Made by a program: the position numbers and the translations under genes. From NCBI GenBank assembly GCA_937894335.1, contig CALCRU010000044.1, forward strand, positions 1 through 64,000: a stretch of DNA of 64,000 nt. The letters run 5' to 3'. Source of the DNA: an uncultured Treponema sp. (lineage in GTDB: Bacteria > Spirochaetota > Spirochaetia > Treponematales > Treponemataceae). Shown here one piece after another: positions 1-7,637 of the stretch (position 1 is the stretch's first letter; every line of letters begins with the position of its first letter). Below the pieces are notes generated by a model. It had not been told where the DNA came from and searched no databases. It saw nothing but the letters and a program-made list of their open reading frames with translations.

Positions 1-2
1 TG

Positions 3-1190
3 GGTGCAGGTTCGGGCTGGTACTGGGAAACGGTGTACCGCACGAACGTGCAGACTGCCTACAATGTTGGCCGTGCAATGGGATTTGCCGAGGACAAGCC
101 GCTTGCGCTTGAGCTTGTGATTATCGACGACTCGCGCACAAGCGACATCTGCCGGCAGTATGCGGGAAAGCGTTTCATCCTTCCGTATGATCATCCGTTC
201 TGGCAGACTCACTGGCCGCCCTTTCACTTCAACTGCCGAACGACTATCCGTGCGATTTACGACGAGAGCGAGCTTCCTGAGAACTGGAGCAACCCGAAGG
301 ACATCGAGGACGCAAACAACGGATTCGGCGCATACCCATTGAGCAACGACAGCTGGTGGGAAGAGCTGGCTAGTCAGGTAGCGAGGGCGAAAGAGTACGG
401 CGTACAGGGGGAGATTCTTGGGGCGAAGGTTGCGCTGAAAGTTGATAAGATCTCAGAGACACCAGCGGATACTACTGCAAAAGAAAGCATTGAAAAACTA
501 AGTTTCTACTCCGAAGATTTAAAAGATGAAGATAAACCCCTATTCGATGCCGACTATAAAAAAGCGAGTAATGAAGCAAAGAATTTTATAAGCAGATACG
601 GCAAGGGTATGCGTATGGATTGTTATGCAGATACAGGTGGATATTATTCACCAGCTGACAATAAAATACACTTCAACATAAACAAACCTAGGGCAGAATC
701 TATTGATTTTGGATATAAGAAAAACATGGTCACTTTTTTTCATGAAACTGGACATTGGCTTGATTACAATGCACTCGGTGAAGGAAAAACGATTCGTGAT
801 GGATTGCCAAAATTAAAAGCTTTATTGGAAAAAGATGCCTTAGATTATGTCAATCTTTTTCAGGGCAAAAAAGGAACCATAAAAAACTTTTTGAGAAATA
901 GCCAGCAAGAAAAAAAACTGATGACGGAAATTTCAAAGGATATTTGGAAAAATAGCTCGACAAATTCTAATATATCTGATATATTTGAAGGAGTGACGAA
1001 CGGAAAAATTGTGGATGGATACGGACACGGGAAAGCCTATTGGAAGCGTTCTGGTCAGCTTGAAAAAGAAGCTGTTGCAGAAATGTTCGAAACTCTGGCG
1101 ACTGGTGGAGTACGAAAGGAAGCTATGCAAAAGTATTTTCCTAATGCCTACAAATATTTTGAGTCATATATAAAGGAGTTATTGAAATGA
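3..1190 (+). CDS. MuF-type head morphogenesis protein with C-terminal zincin-like toxin domain (5' partial)
   Basis: The frame is open to the window edge, so the start is missing; a GTG at 33 is internal. The first part is the end of a phage Mu F (gp30-like) minor head domain, with the characteristic DICRQY and HFNCRT cysteine motifs near 150 and 230. From about 460 the base composition turns AT-rich and a different domain begins, with a zinc-metallopeptidase HExxH motif (HETGH at 741-755) and a later EAVAEMFE segment near 1067-1090 that probably gives the third zinc ligand. MuF proteins carrying variable C-terminal enzyme domains are known as phage-borne polymorphic toxins delivered with the capsid; a toxin role here is inference. 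The stop overlaps the next start by four bases (ATGA), which suggests coupling. Confidence 0.85.
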   Translation, partial: GAGSGWYWETVYRTNVQTAYNVGRAMGFAEDKPLALELVIIDDSRTSDICRQYAGKRFILPYDHPFWQTHWPPFHFNCRTTIRAIYDESELPENWSNPKDIEDANNGFGAYPLSNDSWWEELASQVARAKEYGVQGEILGAKVALKVDKISETPADTTAKESIEKLSFYSEDLKDEDKPLFDADYKKASNEAKNFISRYGKGMRMDCYADTGGYYSPADNKIHFNINKPRAESIDFGYKKNMVTFFHETGHWLDYNALGEGKTIRDGLPKLKALLEKDALDYVNLFQGKKGTIKNFLRNSQQEKKLMTEISKDIWKNSSTNSNISDIFEGVTNGKIVDGYGHGKAYWKRSGQLEKEAVAEMFETLATGGVRKEAMQKYFPNAYKYFESYIKELLK

Positions 1191-1420
1191 AACCAAATTT
1201 TGATTTCCAAGAGAAATTCGGTCATATTGCTCATTTCATGCCTGATGATGATTTAATGTACGAGCAGAATTCATCAGGGAAGCTCTTTCGTATTCCAAGG
1301 AATATAAAAGAAAAGAGACTTGAATTCCTTATGGAGAAAAGCCTAACAGAAAACAAGGACTTTGTTTTTGAAATGGTTAAAGACCATGAATTTATTTTAG
1401 ACAGAGCCGTTGATTATTAA
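1187..1420 (+). CDS. small protein coupled to the MuF-zincin gene, candidate immunity protein
   Basis: This 77-residue acidic, soluble protein starts inside the stop of the MuF-zincin gene (ATGA overlap) and is followed at once by a strong terminator, so the two genes form a closed pair. I do not recognise the family and see no signal peptide or membrane segment. A small gene coupled 3' to a polymorphic toxin is usually its immunity protein, which is the reason for the proposal. A phage assembly accessory is the alternative. It shares the low GC of the toxin domain rather than of the MuF domain, as expected if toxin domain and partner arrived together. Confidence 0.7.
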   Translation: MKPNFDFQEKFGHIAHFMPDDDLMYEQNSSGKLFRIPRNIKEKRLEFLMEKSLTENKDFVFEMVKDHEFILDRAVDY

Positions 1421-1425
1421 CCCAC

Positions 1426-1449
1426 AGCCCCGGACATCCGGGGCTTTTT
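1426..1449 (+). terminator. intrinsic terminator after the MuF-toxin pair
   Basis: Stem AGCCCCGG / CCGGGGCT with a four-base loop, followed by five T. Confidence 0.85.
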
Positions 1450-1471
1450 GTTGAAGAAATTATAATAAAAA

Positions 1472-1500
1472 TTGACATTAAGTCGATAATATGGTATATT
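1472..1500 (+). promoter_or_regulatory. sigma-70-type promoter upstream of the hairpin leader and NYN gene
   Basis: Perfect -35 TTGACA at 1472-1477, spacer of exactly 17 bases, and -10 TATATT at 1495-1500. Transcription should begin near 1507, just before two hairpins. Confidence 0.75.
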
Positions 1501-1506
1501 TTATGT

Positions 1507-1567
1507 ATGCAACGCCTTGCTTTCTTGCAAGGATATGGCCGCTTTTTTAAGCGGCTTCTTTTTTTAT
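1507..1567 (+). ncRNA. possible ~60-nt two-hairpin RNA or attenuator leader
   Basis: Directly after the promoter lie a hairpin with stem CCTTGC / GCAAGG (1515-1532) and a second with stem GCCGC / GCGGC (1538-1555) followed by TTCTTTTTTT, an intrinsic terminator. Transcripts would therefore be about 60 nt unless they read through into the NYN gene at 1581. It could be a free small RNA or an attenuator controlling that gene; the sequence alone does not decide. Confidence 0.5.
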
Positions 1568-1580
1568 AGGGGATTTCTGC

Positions 1581-2231
1581 ATGAATAAAGTTTCATTCTA
1601 TATTGACGGATTCAATTTTTACTATGGCCTTTCAACGGCTAGAAGACAGAATCCAGATTGGAAGAAATTCTATTGGATTGATATGGTGAAACTCTGCACT
1701 AGTTTTCTTGGAGAAAATCAGGAACTCTGCAAAGTGGTTTATTTTACAGCCTCTCCCTTGGATGCAGAAAAAAGTAGCCGTCAAAGTTCTTTTCTTAACG
1801 CTAATAAATTACTGAATGGTGAAAAGTTTGAAATTGTCCGCGGCAAATATATTGAGAAACCAATACGCTGCCCAAACTGTCACAATAATTTTATGCGCCC
1901 CGAAGAAAAGAAAACGGATGTAAATATTTCCGTAAGGATGATAGAAGACTGCATAAACGGAAATACAGATACCCTTGTGCTGGTCAGTGCGGATTCTGAC
2001 CTTATTCCTCCTTTAGAATCAATAAAGAGAAATTTTCCTGAAAAGAGCATAAAAGTATACTTCCCACCAAGTCGCTACAGTAGGGATATAAAAGATTTCC
2101 TATACTTGCAGAGAAAAAAACCAACATTGTTAGAAAAGAATATAAACAGATTTGAGGCAGCCGTTATGCCCGATATCATTGAGAAAGACGGCAAGCGATA
2201 TACAATCCCTGAAAAATGGAAGATATGTTAG
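1581..2231 (+). CDS. NYN-domain (PIN-like) ribonuclease family protein
   Basis: 216 residues. The N-terminus YIDGFNFYYG and the later TDVNIS and SADSDLIP motifs place acidic residues D9, D113, D138 and D140 where NYN/LabA-like PIN-fold nucleases bind metal. A CPNC pair (C97, C100) in the middle looks like half of a zinc knuckle. NYN proteins cleave or process RNA; the substrate here is unknown. The gene stands alone in the phage, with its own promoter, hairpin leader and terminator, as expected of an accessory (moron) gene, possibly for defence or superinfection control. Confidence 0.8.
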   Translation: MNKVSFYIDGFNFYYGLSTARRQNPDWKKFYWIDMVKLCTSFLGENQELCKVVYFTASPLDAEKSSRQSSFLNANKLLNGEKFEIVRGKYIEKPIRCPNCHNNFMRPEEKKTDVNISVRMIEDCINGNTDTLVLVSADSDLIPPLESIKRNFPEKSIKVYFPPSRYSRDIKDFLYLQRKKPTLLEKNINRFEAAVMPDIIEKDGKRYTIPEKWKIC

Positions 2232-2241
2232 ATAACTTACC

Positions 2242-2266
2242 GCCCCGAACTTCCAGGGGCTTTTTT
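2242..2266 (+). terminator. intrinsic terminator after the NYN gene
   Basis: Stem GCCCC / GGGGC at 2242-2260 followed by six T. Confidence 0.8.
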
Positions 2267-2358
2267 ATTGTTAATTATAATAAAATTGCCTCCCCGTGGA
2301 CTTTTCTAACAAAAAATGATATATTTTCACTGCTTTTTTCCCGAAAATCTGAATGTTG

Positions 2359-2367
2359 TGGTATAAT
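2359..2367 (+). promoter_or_regulatory. extended -10 promoter for the 86-residue gene
   Basis: TGGTATAAT is a consensus extended -10; no convincing -35 precedes it. The start codon at 2387 follows a good ribosome site (GAAGGAG). Confidence 0.5.
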
Positions 2368-2386
2368 TAGGTGAAGGAGTTTCTAA

Positions 2387-2647
2387 ATGACAATGGCATT
2401 GAAGGACTGCAAGAATCGCAAAGATGTGGATGCCGTTTTTAAGGCAAAAGGGACTTCTTTGGATAACTACGAGGCAAAAAACGCGATGCTCCTCGATGTT
2501 ATGGGCAATCCCCAGATGTTCTGCTCTATCGGCAATCCTACCGATGAACAAAAATACGAAATGATTCTCATCTCTTTTCTTGGCGGCAAGTGGAAATATG
2601 CGGAGGCACTGTCCAAAGTATCTTATGGAAAGCTGAATATCTCATAG
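2387..2647 (+). CDS. hypothetical phage protein
   Basis: 86-residue protein with its own extended -10 promoter and the ribosome site GAAGGAG eight bases upstream. I recognise no family; there is no signal peptide or membrane segment. It ends 20 bases before the convergent end of the terminase gene, so it closes a rightward set of independent single genes (NYN and this one) that lies between the MuF pair and the leftward terminase block. Accessory role presumed. Confidence 0.6.
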   Translation: MTMALKDCKNRKDVDAVFKAKGTSLDNYEAKNAMLLDVMGNPQMFCSIGNPTDEQKYEMILISFLGGKWKYAEALSKVSYGKLNIS

Positions 2648-2666
2648 CGGATTTTTCATTCCATCC

Positions 2667-4169
2667 TCACCACCACAAAAAGCCGCTCTTTTTCTTCTCC
2701 ACAGCCGTGAATGAAGGCTCAGGATCTGCAGCGCACTCACGCCATGCGCACACGCAGAGCATTGCCGCGCTCGCGCCGTCTCCGTGCCTTTTCCCCTTTG
2801 AGTCGCGGTCGGTCGTGCGCACTGCTGGAATCGTGGGGATTCCGTTTTTAAGAACAACAAGCGAAAAATCAGCCTTGATTGTCTCGTCATCAGGAACGGT
2901 AAAGTCTCCGCTTTCCATAAGGCCGTGCAAATCAGTTCCGTACTTTGCGTACCATGCATTGGTTTCCATAACCTGAATAGAAGAGCCCGGATGCCTGAGC
3001 ATGGCATGTTCTCCAATCTGCTGGCCGTTACCCCGACTGTCTATTGCAAGCCCGCCGAATATCTTCCGCTCCTCAAGGAAATTTGTAACAAGGTCATTGA
3101 AAAGCTGCTGCTGCTCAAAGGGAGCGTTCTTAATCTCCACAATCAGCCGCACCGCAAGGGAAGTCTTTGCCACCTCCTCGCTGAACCAGTAGGTAGTAAG
3201 GTCTCCCGACCGTCCGAAGTCGTTTCCGCCATATACCAGGCTTTCAAGCGAGCCGAGCACCGGACGCACCTCCTGACTGAAAAACTTCTCAATCTCCCGG
3301 TTCTTGTGTCCCTCGCTCTTGTGAAGGAAACTGTCGGAACACTCCAGCCGCCTTATGTCATATCCGCTTTCGTCAGCTGTGGCATGATCCAAAAGCCCCC
3401 TGTTGAAGTAACGGCTTCCGCTCGCCCTCGGAATTACATCAAGCTCCTCATCTGGATTGTCGCTGTAAATCCTGTAAATCTGCTCGACGAACAGCCTTTC
3501 GCTTTCTTCGCTCCATTGCTTGCCCTGGGTAAGGCAGATTCGTTTGTACAGCCCCTGCGAAATTGCCTCGCGGAAGGTAATGCGGTGCAGGCTCCATTCC
3601 TTTTCCTTGCCGGAACGGATATTTTTAATCAGAGTGTTAAAGGGGTTGTCTTCGCCGTTATGCGTTGAAATCAGCCTTATCCGTCCGCCCCAAATCACAA
3701 GGGCTTTTGCCGCCTGCAGGACGCTGTCCAGGTCATCGAAGAAGGCCGCCTCGTCAATCACGACATTTCCCTGCTTTGAGCGGAGCGAGCGGGCAACGCC
3801 AGGAAGCCCCACAATTTCAGCCCCGGACGCAAAGGTAATCCTGAATGTAGTGATGGACTTGTCGGGATCATCAAGAAGCGGCTCTTCTATTTCTTCCAGT
3901 TTGCTTACGGCCTCCCCCAGTTTCTTGGCCCAATCCCCGGCATCCTCGATGTACTGGCGGCAGTTGTCCTTGTTAAAACTTATGTAATAGGTATTAGTCC
4001 AGCCATGGCAGGGTGCGGCATCAAGCACGGCATCGGCAGAATCTGTCCATGAGATACCGCACCGTCTTGTTTTTTCACAGACTTTAAGAGGACTTTTGTC
4101 TTCAAGCCATTCCCTCTGATATGGAAGGAGAAGGTCTAACGAGATGTCGCTATTGCTTATTGTCTTCAT
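2667..4169 (-). CDS. Mu gp28-like terminase large subunit
   Basis: 500 residues, full length for gp28-type large terminases. These are ATPase-nuclease motors that package phage DNA into the prohead. An ATPase motif EKTRRCGISW near residue 31 replaces the classic Walker A, as in this family, and NVVIDEAAFFDD near residue 135 is the Walker B with catalytic acid. The C-terminal half has the acidic positions of an RNase H-like nuclease (GNDFGRSGD, AIDSRGNG). The start overlaps the upstream DUF3486 gene by 20 bases, the usual gp27-gp28 order. Portal and MuF would normally follow in the same direction, but the MuF gene in this window is on the other strand. Confidence 0.92.
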   Translation of the reverse strand: MKTISNSDISLDLLLPYQREWLEDKSPLKVCEKTRRCGISWTDSADAVLDAAPCHGWTNTYYISFNKDNCRQYIEDAGDWAKKLGEAVSKLEEIEEPLLDDPDKSITTFRITFASGAEIVGLPGVARSLRSKQGNVVIDEAAFFDDLDSVLQAAKALVIWGGRIRLISTHNGEDNPFNTLIKNIRSGKEKEWSLHRITFREAISQGLYKRICLTQGKQWSEESERLFVEQIYRIYSDNPDEELDVIPRASGSRYFNRGLLDHATADESGYDIRRLECSDSFLHKSEGHKNREIEKFFSQEVRPVLGSLESLVYGGNDFGRSGDLTTYWFSEEVAKTSLAVRLIVEIKNAPFEQQQLFNDLVTNFLEERKIFGGLAIDSRGNGQQIGEHAMLRHPGSSIQVMETNAWYAKYGTDLHGLMESGDFTVPDDETIKADFSLVVLKNGIPTIPAVRTTDRDSKGKRHGDGASAAMLCVCAWRECAADPEPSFTAVEKKKSGFLWW

Positions 4170-4695
4170 AAGTTACCTTCAGGCCGAGAATCTTAGCCTT
4201 GACGAACTCAACCCGCTCGTCGCTCCATCCGGCCTTCTTTCCCTCTGCCTCTACGGTCTTCGCCGCCTCGAAGAGCCCCTTCTTGTAGCCTCTCTCATAC
4301 TCCAGCTTCACCCGTGCAATCTTTGCCTGCGCATCAGTATTTCTTGCAACGGCCTTCAGAAGCTCCTCTGGCGATATGGTGGAGAAGTTCTCGAACTTGT
4401 TCACTTCCTCAAGAAGCTTCGCCTGGACCATCTGAACGCTCGCCTCGGCGATGTTCAGCCCTGGAGTCTTACCCAGCTCGTTCACTATGGCAACGGCCTT
4501 TGCCGCGGAGTCCTTGTAAGCCTTCATCTGCGCCGCCTGGTCAACCAGAGTCCGACCAACTCCGCTCTTGGAGATGTCGTACCCCTCTGCTTTCAGGGTC
4601 TCCGTAATCTGCTTGTGGCTCATCTTGTCGTTAAAGTACATCTTGCATATGCGCTCCACAAGTCCCTGCATCTCAATCTTGTTTCTCTTAGGCAT
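4150..4695 (-). CDS. Mu gp27-like DUF3486 protein, probable small terminase or packaging partner
   Basis: 181 residues from the ATG at 4695, preferred over a GTG nine bases upstream because of spacing from AGGGG. The N-terminus has a helix-turn-helix look (MSHKQITETLKAEGYDISKSG), followed by an all-helical body, as in DUF3486 proteins of Mu-like phages. These sit immediately before the large terminase and probably recognise phage DNA for packaging. It overlaps both neighbours, so the block is translationally coupled. Confidence 0.8.
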   Translation of the reverse strand: MPKRNKIEMQGLVERICKMYFNDKMSHKQITETLKAEGYDISKSGVGRTLVDQAAQMKAYKDSAAKAVAIVNELGKTPGLNIAEASVQMVQAKLLEEVNKFENFSTISPEELLKAVARNTDAQAKIARVKLEYERGYKKGLFEAAKTVEAEGKKAGWSDERVEFVKAKILGLKVTYEDNKQ

Positions 4696-4984
4696 TTCTC
4701 GCACCCCTGTCTATCTTCGACTTGATGTCCTCAAGCGTGGACTTAATCCACCCCATGTCACCCGAAAGCGTCCGTAGCTGTACGGCTGTCTCAAGCTGGA
4801 TGGTGTTCACCTTGGTTCCCAGTGCGTTGATGTCCTTCGCGTTGTGGTCAACATCCTTGCGCAGCTCCCGCATCTCCGCGTCAGCTTCTCCCTTGTCGCG
4901 CCCCATCCTGACGATGATTCCTACGACCCCGGCTATGGTTCCGACACCGCTTGCTATTGACACGACCAAAGTAAACACTTCCAT
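4688..4984 (-). CDS. Mu gp25/DUF2730-like small membrane coiled-coil protein
   Basis: 98 residues: one N-terminal membrane segment (about residues 5-27), then a long heptad-rich helix. This matches the topology of DUF2730 proteins encoded just before the gp26/gp27 region in Mu-like phages. Their exact role is not established. It overlaps the start of the DUF3486 gene and follows the lysis genes, so it belongs to the leftward late operon. Confidence 0.65.
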   Translation of the reverse strand: MEVFTLVVSIASGVGTIAGVVGIIVRMGRDKGEADAEMRELRKDVDHNAKDINALGTKVNTIQLETAVQLRTLSGDMGWIKSTLEDIKSKIDRGARNA

Positions 4985-4993
4985 AATTCCACC

Positions 4994-5458
4994 TCACTTA
5001 CACATAATCCAGATTACCGTGCCCTCAGCCACCGCCGCCACTCCCAACACAATCGCTGTTGTCCTCCAGAAGGAAAGATTTTTTTTCTGCCTCATATAGG
5101 ATTCGTTCAATTCGCTGAATTCCTTCTTCAATTCGGCAAGCGTGATCCGCAATATCTGAACTTGCTCCTGCAATTCTATCACTGACTGAGCCGAGTTCTC
5201 CGACATCTGTAATGCCTGATTCAATTTCTCTTCCAAGTCCCTGCATCTGCTCTTCCACAGCGTTGAGTCCGCTTTCCAGTCTTCCGACTGTTTCAATAGC
5301 AGATTCGTTTCTAGCCTCATAGAGTTCAGCTCGCTCCGTATCACGGTCAGATCCTCTAGAGGAATGACGACCGAGCCAGAATCCGACTGCGACTGAGCCC
5401 ACCATGGCACAAAAGCAAATACAAACAATAGTAGCAATGCCCTTAATCTTACCTTCAT
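4994..5458 (-). CDS. spanin-like protein with signal peptide, coiled coil and C-terminal membrane segment
   Basis: 154 residues. The N-terminus is a typical export signal (LLLLFVFAFVPWWAQS) with a likely signal peptidase I site after AQS. A long coiled coil follows (about residues 35-120) and a C-terminal membrane helix (SFWRTTAIVLGVAAVAEG). The ribosome site AGGAGG lies seven bases upstream. Its position after holin and endolysin genes suggests a spanin-type lysis role. The gene overlaps almost completely with a second plausible frame starting four bases earlier. Confidence 0.65.
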   Translation of the reverse strand: MKVRLRALLLLFVFAFVPWWAQSQSDSGSVVIPLEDLTVIRSELNSMRLETNLLLKQSEDWKADSTLWKSRCRDLEEKLNQALQMSENSAQSVIELQEQVQILRITLAELKKEFSELNESYMRQKKNLSFWRTTAIVLGVAAVAEGTVIWIMCK

Positions 5459-5462
5459 CCAT
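5025..5462 (-). CDS. overlapping-frame membrane coiled-coil protein, candidate i-spanin-like
   Basis: 145 residues in another frame of the same stretch. Residues 7-30 form a clear single membrane anchor (IATIVCICFCAMVGSVAVGF), followed by a heptad-rich helix, the topology of an Rz-type i-spanin. The start ATG overlaps the holin stop and is three bases from AGGAGG, a tighter spacing than for the other frame. Nested Rz/Rz1 pairs in lambda-like phages show that such overlap occurs in lysis cassettes. It is also possible that only one of the two frames is real; the membrane-anchor and helix pattern here is hard to get by chance. Confidence 0.45.
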   Translation of the reverse strand: MDEGKIKGIATIVCICFCAMVGSVAVGFWLGRHSSRGSDRDTERAELYEARNESAIETVGRLESGLNAVEEQMQGLGREIESGITDVGELGSVSDRIAGASSDIADHACRIEEGIQRIERILYEAEKKSFLLEDNSDCVGSGGGG

Positions 5463-5709
5463 CAGCCTCCTCCTGTTCCAGATTTTTCTCTCCTGATTTT
5501 ATGCCGAACTTCTTGTCGAGCCAGATTGAGCGGTACACGGGAGAATACGCCACGACGAAGAAAACTCCACTTGCAATAATTTCCCTCGCGTCAAGTCCAA
5601 AGGATGTTCCGCTCCAGATGACTGGGACAAATCCCTTGGCAAGAAAAAGAACCGCCACCCACACGGTCGCAAAGACAATCGCAAGAAGACTTATATTTTT
5701 TGCTTTCAT
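5455..5709 (-). CDS. holin-like small membrane protein
   Basis: 84 residues with two membrane segments (about residues 8-30 and 44-60) and a charged tail, the size and topology of class II holins, which permeabilise the inner membrane so the endolysin can act. It overlaps the endolysin candidate upstream by four bases and the spanin-like pair downstream. Function is inferred from topology and cassette position, as no sequence motif defines it. Confidence 0.65.
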   Translation of the reverse strand: MKAKNISLLAIVFATVWVAVLFLAKGFVPVIWSGTSFGLDAREIIASGVFFVVAYSPVYRSIWLDKKFGIKSGEKNLEQEEADG

Positions 5710-6353
5710 TTTGCACCTGCCTTGCGCACAAGATGTGCCATCTTAAAATCCTTGTTACAGTGGCGGATTAAGGCCTTAAAATCTGCAAGAGGCATTTCAA
5801 TATCGTTACCATTCTGATTAGCATATTCCGTGCGGTAATCTCCCCAGGAATCATCAAGAATAAAATGAGTAATGTTTCCGTCTTCATCAGCTTTATAACC
5901 CACACAGGCCACTACATGACCTATAGTCTTTTTACCTTCTGCAGTAAAAATGCCGGAAAGAACGGCAGCTCCGCCCTGAGTAAGGGTAAGCTGGATTTCT
6001 GCAAGGCTCCTGTTTTCACCCCATTCAACAGCAGACACTCCTTCCGCAAGAAGTCCGCACTGCCTCATGTAACGGTTTGTTCCGTAAGCAAGAACGGCAT
6101 GCCATTCATTTGGAGCGTAACGACCAGGAGGATCTAATTTTCTCCAGAAAGTATCTACCGCTTTGTCTGCCAGAATAAAGTGCATGAGCGCATCTTCCGG
6201 CTGCGGATATTCCTTTGTAGAAAGTTTGCCTACATCCCATCCTGCTGCAGAAAGAGCTGCAATCATAGAAGTGACGTTACAGGCACCATTAGGCTTGAGT
6301 TTATTATTTCGCTGAGTGTAATAAGGTTTATTTTCAGAATTGTTCTTTTTCAT
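5706..6353 (-). CDS. C39-like cysteine peptidase, probable phage endolysin
   Basis: 215 residues without signal peptide. GACNVTSM around C25, GHVVACVGY around H146 and LDDSWGDYRT around D167/D168 form the Cys-His-Asp set of papain-like C39-family peptidases. It heads the lysis cassette and is coupled to the holin-like gene, so cleavage of peptidoglycan cross-links at the end of infection is the likely job. The ribosome site CGGAGG lies upstream of the ATG. Confidence 0.75.
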   Translation of the reverse strand: MKKNNSENKPYYTQRNNKLKPNGACNVTSMIAALSAAGWDVGKLSTKEYPQPEDALMHFILADKAVDTFWRKLDPPGRYAPNEWHAVLAYGTNRYMRQCGLLAEGVSAVEWGENRSLAEIQLTLTQGGAAVLSGIFTAEGKKTIGHVVACVGYKADEDGNITHFILDDSWGDYRTEYANQNGNDIEMPLADFKALIRHCNKDFKMAHLVRKAGAK

Positions 6354-6385
6354 TCTGCCATCCTCCGAGCTTTAGGATAGCAGAC

Positions 6386-6412
6386 AAAAAAAATCCCCAG
6401 CGAGTGCTGGGG
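6386..6412 (-). terminator. intrinsic terminator after the 327-residue gene
   Basis: Read leftward: stem CCCCAGC / GCTGGGG with a four-base loop, then a run of eight T. It separates the 6422-7405 gene from the lysis cassette. Confidence 0.85.
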
Positions 6413-6421
6413 GGGAAGGTA

Positions 6422-7405
6422 TTAGTCTTTCTTACCGATACTGTTTACATCAATATTTTTCAAAAAGTTTTTGCTTCTTCCGTCTCTTGATAAAATAATT
6501 CTAAACCAAACAGGATCCCGTTCTTGCGCATCTTTTAAAATCTTAAAACTTTCCTCTGTTAGCCAGCCATCCATAAGAGATATATTGTCGTATACAGTTT
6601 TTGACTCTATATGTTCTGCCTTCATTAATGTTACTGTTTTTTCATAATTTATATTTAGAACCTTAAATTCTCCTTGTACCGTATAATAATCTGGTAATCC
6701 GTCCGACTTAGGCTGCTTTCTAGGCTTTTTCATTTCATCAGCTATATTTTCAGCATCGCCAGTAGTTATTGGTTTATTATCAATAGCTATTTTTTCAGGA
6801 GCTGTTACTGCAAGTCCGTTTGCAAAACTTCTCATTCCCTCTATTGCGTCGTGTGTTATAGATTGAATAGAGGTCAAATACTCCTTATCTTTTTCAGTTT
6901 TTGCAAGTTCTATCTTTGTATCAAGTTCCTTTCGTTTTGTTTTAAATGCATTTGCAATTGCAGGGGCAACAATTCCTTTTATAGCCCACGCACCTGCAAC
7001 GATACCTGTAACTGCTATTATTGTTTTAGAAAGTTCTTGTCCTGTCATATTGTTTACCACCTCTGGTATTATATCTTTTACAAAACCAATAACGGCTTCT
7101 GTACATCCTGGCTTAATTTCAACTTTTATCTCTAAAGCCCTAAGTTCTTCATCTGTCAACTGTTTATTAGATGAAGGTCCATATTTTTGAGTACGATAAA
7201 CATGATATACTTTATCCTGATAATCAGCTAATGCTTTTATAAGACTTCCGGTAAGAGAAGAATTAAATTTATCACCTTCAATCTTCATTGAAACAGAAAG
7301 TCTATCTGCTTTCAAAACCGCTGACGTTAAATACTCTTCATTATCAATGTTATTTAAGAAATTTATAAACTCTTCTTCATTAGATATTTTTATTTCATTT
7401 GCCAT
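6422..7405 (-). CDS. hypothetical prophage protein with central hydrophobic segment
   Basis: 327 residues, markedly more AT-rich than the flanking structural genes. I recognise no family. A glycine/alanine-rich hydrophobic stretch around residues 125-150 (TIIAVTGIVAGAWAIKGIVA) could be one or two membrane passes, flanked by charged helical regions. It has its own terminator and lies between the lysis cassette and the repressor, so it may be expressed in the lysogen. That position is typical for lysogenic conversion or exclusion genes, but nothing in the sequence proves such a role. Confidence 0.65.
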   Translation of the reverse strand: MANEIKISNEEEFINFLNNIDNEEYLTSAVLKADRLSVSMKIEGDKFNSSLTGSLIKALADYQDKVYHVYRTQKYGPSSNKQLTDEELRALEIKVEIKPGCTEAVIGFVKDIIPEVVNNMTGQELSKTIIAVTGIVAGAWAIKGIVAPAIANAFKTKRKELDTKIELAKTEKDKEYLTSIQSITHDAIEGMRSFANGLAVTAPEKIAIDNKPITTGDAENIADEMKKPRKQPKSDGLPDYYTVQGEFKVLNINYEKTVTLMKAEHIESKTVYDNISLMDGWLTEESFKILKDAQERDPVWFRIILSRDGRSKNFLKNIDVNSIGKKD

Positions 7406-7470
7406 ACTTAATTATAACACAAATTTGGCAAAATAATTAAAAATTATTTTGCTTTTTTTTGATTTAGGTA

Positions 7471-7499
7471 TTGACATAATCAAACGGTTGTGCTATTAT
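7471..7499 (+). promoter_or_regulatory. sigma-70-type promoter for the tiny membrane peptide genes
   Basis: TTGACA at 7471-7476, 17-base spacer, TATTAT at 7494-7499; a start codon with AAGGAGG follows at 7520. Confidence 0.75.
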
Positions 7500-7519
7500 A
7501 GAATCATAAGGAGGACGAC

Positions 7520-7621
7520 ATGGCCAAGAAAAAAGAAAAGCCGAGTTGGTTAGACCTTGCAAATCTAATAATCAACTTCGGCTTGTTCGTAGTTGCGCTA
7601 CTGGCTCTGATTCTTAAATAA
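7520..7621 (+). CDS. 33-residue membrane peptide
   Basis: The ATG follows a near-perfect ribosome site (AAGGAGG) and a consensus promoter. The product has a basic N-terminus (MAKKKEKPSW) and one membrane helix to the end (LIINFGLFVVALLALIL). The size and topology resemble type I toxin peptides or small phage exclusion factors; I recognise no family. A long hairpin follows. Confidence 0.6.
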   Translation: MAKKKEKPSWLDLANLIINFGLFVVALLALILK

Positions 7622-7637
7622 GATTCAGAAGTAACCC

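Noticed and set aside
2925..3668. 247-residue plus-strand frame
   Set aside because: Antisense within the terminase gene; its composition mirrors the opposite strand and it has no start signals.
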